A stretch of 6,960 nucleotides of DNA. It comes from Microbacteriaceae bacterium. Its GTDB lineage: Bacteria; Actinomycetota; Actinomycetes; Actinomycetales; Microbacteriaceae. Positions 4,352 through 6,960 of the stretch are shown piece after piece. How positions within the stretch are numbered: position 1 is the first letter of the stretch; every line of letters starts with the position of its first letter. The position numbers and the translations under genes are program-made. The stretch lies in the NCBI GenBank assembly GCA_947452355.1, contig CANGCU010000060.1:1-6960 (forward strand). Reading direction: 5' to 3'. The notes beneath the pieces are model-generated. The model had not been told where the DNA came from. It made no database searches and saw only the letters and a list, made by a program, of their open reading frames with translations.

Positions 4352-6960
4352 GTGACCCGCTTCTTTCCAGGAGCGACCGAGTCCTACTTGAACGTCAAGC
4401 GGAACCGAAAGCGCAACCGCGTGTTCCATGGCTTCGGCAACGATTGTCCGAAGTTTTTCGGTTTCACCCGGTGCGATTTCAAATATCAACTCGTCGTGAA
4501 CTTGAAGCAACAACCGCGATTTCAGAGATGCGCTAGTGACACCCTCCACAGCGTGAATCATCGCAATTTTCATGATGTCGGCCGATGTTCCCTGAATCGG
4601 TGCGTTGAGTGCAGCCCGCTCGGCGTTGTCACGAACGACCCTGTTCGAGCTCGCGAGGTCCCGAAACTGGCGCTTCCGACCGAACACCGTGGTGGTGAAC
4701 AAATCTTTGCGAGCCTGTTCAACGACGGAACGCAGGTAGTCGCGCACCCCACCGAAACGGTTGAAGTAGTCCGACATGAGGGTCTTGGCCTCTTTGTTGT
4801 CGATTCGCAATTGCTTCGCAAGCCCGAAGGCCGAAAGCCCATAGGCGAGTCCGTAGGACATTGCCTTGACCTTTGACCGCATCGCAGGTGTGACCTCTCC
4901 CGGTTCAACGCCAAACACCTTTGCGCCGACGAAGCGGTGCAGGTCTTCTCCGGATCTGAATGCCTCGATCAGGCCTTCGTCGCCCGAAAGATGGGCCATT
5001 ATTCGCATCTCAATTTGCGAATAGTCGGCGGTGAGAAGGCCGTCGTGTGCTGAGTCGGCGATGAAGGCCCCACGGATTTCTGCGCCGACGTCAGACCGAA
5101 TGGGAATGTTCTGAAGGTTGGGATCCGACGACGAGAGTCGGCCGGTGGTCGTGCCGGTCTGATCGAAGGTGGTGTGAATTCGGCCATCGGGCTGAACGCT
5201 TTTACGCAACACCTCAACGATTTGCGCCAGTTTGGTCTGTTCGCGGTGCTCTAACAGCCCGTCCAGAAAAGGGTGCGGGTTCGACGCTTGCAGATCAGCG
5301 AGGGACGCGGCGTCCGTCGAATAGCCAGTTTTCGTTGACCTCGTCTTCGGCATGGCGAGCTGGTCGAATAGCACCTCTTGAAGTTGTTTTGGAGACGACA
5401 GGTTCATTTCCTTGCCAATGATGGCAAAAAGTTCAGCGGCCTTTGCATCGGCGGCAGACGTGAGGCGACCGTAGATCTCGTCGAGAATGCCAGAATCCAT
5501 CGCAATACCAACGTGCTCCATCGCGGCGAGAACCGGGATCAGGGGAACCTCTATCTCGCGCTCAATGGACTGTTGTCCCTCGTCAAGCAATCGCTCACAT
5601 TCCGCATCTAACTGCGTGATAATCCAGGCCGTCGTTGCGGTACTCGCGGGGTCCACGGTGGGGACAAGTTCATTCGGGTCGGCGACCGGTACGTCGAGAC
5701 CTGCCAAACCGCGGGCGACGTCCGGCAACGCGAGCGATTTTGTTCCCGAATCGGCGAGCCAGGCGGCAACACGCGTGTCGCGGACGATTCCACCGAGACT
5801 CAAATCGAAGTCGGCTAGAAGGTGAGCGAGTGCCTTGCCATCGTGCACCACCTTGGGCGAGGCGCTCGCGAGCCATCGGTCAAATTCGACATGATCGAGT
5901 GACGTTGGTGCGCGAATCGTGCGGACGCTGACATCAGATGTCGCGAGACCAATGACGAGCCCGTCATCACCTCGCTCGATGTACACACCGATGCGGGATT
6001 CGGCATTATCGCGAAGCCATTTCGCGAGCTCCTCGTCACCCATGTGGCGCGGAGTTGGGCTCGGCACGTGAACCCTGGGTGGTTGTTGCGCAACGTCGTC
6101 GTGGGTGGCCGCATTCGTCGGCGCGTCGCTGCCCGCGCCTCCGAATTGAAGCACTCGCTGCTTGAGGGTACGGAACTGAAGACGGTCAAAGACTTCGACA
6201 ACTTCCGACGGTTCAATCGGTTGTCGAACAAGGTCGTCTAACGCAATCGGAAGGTCGAGGGTTCGAACGAGTTTGTTGAGGCGCGCATTTCGCTCGACAT
6301 TAGCGACCTGCTCGCGAAGATTTGCCCCGACCACTCCGCCGATCTCGTCGCGGTGCGCAAGTACCTCGTCCAGCGACCCGTATTGCTGAATCCACTTGAC
6401 GGCGGTCTTTTCGCCAACCTTGTCCACTCCGGGCAAATTGTCGGACGTCTCACCCACCAACGCCGCAATATCGGGGTATTGGTTGGGTCGAATGCCATAG
6501 CGTTCCTCGACAGCCGCGGGCGTGTAGCGCTTTAGTTCGCTTACACCGCGTGCGCTCGGATACAGCACAGTGACCTTTTCGGTGACGAGTTGGAAAGTGT
6601 CTCGATCCCCCGATACGACGAGAACATCGAGGCCAGCCGCCTCACCCTTGGTCGCAAGGGTCGCGAGGATGTCGTCGGCCTCGTAATTCTCCATCTGCAT
6701 CGACGGAATGCGCATCGCATGGAGGGCTTCCTGCAACAGTGGAACCTGGCCGATAAATTCGGGCGGCGTCTCGCCCCGCGTCCCTTTGTATTCGGGATAT
6801 TCGGCGGTCCTGAACGAATAACGCGAGATGTCGAATGCGACGGCGACGTGAGTGGGCTTTTCTGCTTGGAGGATAGTGAGAAACATCGACAGAAAACCAT
6901 GAATTGCATTGGTGTGCTGTCCACCCGACGTTTGAAACGACTCGAGTGGGAGCGCATAGA
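4349..6960 (-). CDS. polA: DNA polymerase I (N-terminus cut by right window edge)
   Basis: PolA fills gaps in excision repair and removes RNA primers. The frame is open to the window edge: the ATG at 6886 is internal, because the 24 codons before it encode the expected PolA segment (ALPLESFQTSGGQHTNAIHG). About 15-20 N-terminal residues are missing. Counting the first full codon (6958-6956) as residue 1, 869 residues are present. The 5'-nuclease spans about 1-275 (EADD 93-96, SGDRD 116-120, GETSDN 169-174, helix-hairpin-helix GVDKVGEKTA). An inactive proofreading fold spans about 320-464. The polymerase spans about 465-869: TGRLSSSDPNLQNIP (605-619), motif A DYSQIE (645-650), O helix R694, K698, Y702 and Y706, and motif C HDE at 821-823. 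The DUF885 gene follows 9 nt after the TAG. Confidence 0.98.
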   Translation of the reverse strand, partial: YALPLESFQTSGGQHTNAIHGFLSMFLTILQAEKPTHVAVAFDISRYSFRTAEYPEYKGTRGETPPEFIGQVPLLQEALHAMRIPSMQMENYEADDILATLATKGEAAGLDVLVVSGDRDTFQLVTEKVTVLYPSARGVSELKRYTPAAVEERYGIRPNQYPDIAALVGETSDNLPGVDKVGEKTAVKWIQQYGSLDEVLAHRDEIGGVVGANLREQVANVERNARLNKLVRTLDLPIALDDLVRQPIEPSEVVEVFDRLQFRTLKQRVLQFGGAGSDAPTNAATHDDVAQQPPRVHVPSPTPRHMGDEELAKWLRDNAESRIGVYIERGDDGLVIGLATSDVSVRTIRAPTSLDHVEFDRWLASASPKVVHDGKALAHLLADFDLSLGGIVRDTRVAAWLADSGTKSLALPDVARGLAGLDVPVADPNELVPTVDPASTATTAWIITQLDAECERLLDEGQQSIEREIEVPLIPVLAAMEHVGIAMDSGILDEIYGRLTSAADAKAAELFAIIGKEMNLSSPKQLQEVLFDQLAMPKTRSTKTGYSTDAASLADLQASNPHPFLDGLLEHREQTKLAQIVEVLRKSVQPDGRIHTTFDQTGTTTGRLSSSDPNLQNIPIRSDVGAEIRGAFIADSAHDGLLTADYSQIEMRIMAHLSGDEGLIEAFRSGEDLHRFVGAKVFGVEPGEVTPAMRSKVKAMSYGLAYGLSAFGLAKQLRIDNKEAKTLMSDYFNRFGGVRDYLRSVVEQARKDLFTTTVFGRKRQFRDLASSNRVVRDNAERAALNAPIQGTSADIMKIAMIHAVEGVTSASLKSRLLLQVHDELIFEIAPGETEKLRTIVAEAMEHAVALSVPLDVQVGLGRSWKEAGH

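Noticed and set aside
4349..6886. Taking ATG at 6886 as the polA start
   Set aside because: The frame stays open to the window edge, and the 24 upstream codons encode the conserved PolA N-terminal segment, so the true start is outside the window.
1..6960. Search for mobile elements, CRISPR arrays, tRNAs, toxin-antitoxin or defence genes
   Set aside because: Nothing was seen. All five genes are core and colinear, with gaps of 9 to 126 nt, and no direct repeats or integrase-like sequences stood out by eye.

Overview
The window is an ordinary-looking housekeeping block from an actinobacterium, most likely Micrococcales and plausibly Microbacteriaceae. This rests on four things read by eye, not on a search: the gene order polA–(DUF885)–rpsA–coaE–uvrB, an S1 protein of the four-domain actinobacterial type with its typical C-terminal tail, a UvrB with the Walker A form GATGTGKS, and a DNA polymerase I with a Tyr in the O helix and a decayed proofreading domain. 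Base composition looks moderately GC-rich.

All five genes lie on the minus strand, so transcription runs from right to left. From the right edge they are: polA (lacks only its first residues, cut by the window edge), a DUF885 putative metallopeptidase 9 nt downstream, a 126-nt gap holding the probable rpsA promoter and leader, rpsA, a strong intrinsic terminator, coaE, and 9 nt later uvrB (first 137 complete codons, cut by the left edge). Genes cover nearly everything, and no gene-free stretch is longer than 126 nt.

The functions are core ones. PolA and UvrB act together in nucleotide excision repair: UvrB verifies the lesion, and PolA fills the gap and helps turn over the post-incision complex. 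RpsA binds mRNA on the 30S subunit. CoaE makes coenzyme A. DUF885 is a family of unknown substrate. The layout suggests three transcription blocks: polA–DUF885, rpsA with its own promoter and terminator, and coaE–uvrB.

I found no defence system, mobile element, CRISPR array, tRNA or rRNA, and nothing that looks like a new multi-gene system. The most interesting signal is small. Three of the four gene starts visible here (coaE, uvrB, DUF885) have TANNNT exactly 6 nt before the start codon, the geometry expected for leaderless transcription. In two of them the upstream gene's TAG stop forms the first half of that hexamer. Other points are a near-perfect 16-bp palindrome in the rpsA promoter/leader and residue changes in PolA.
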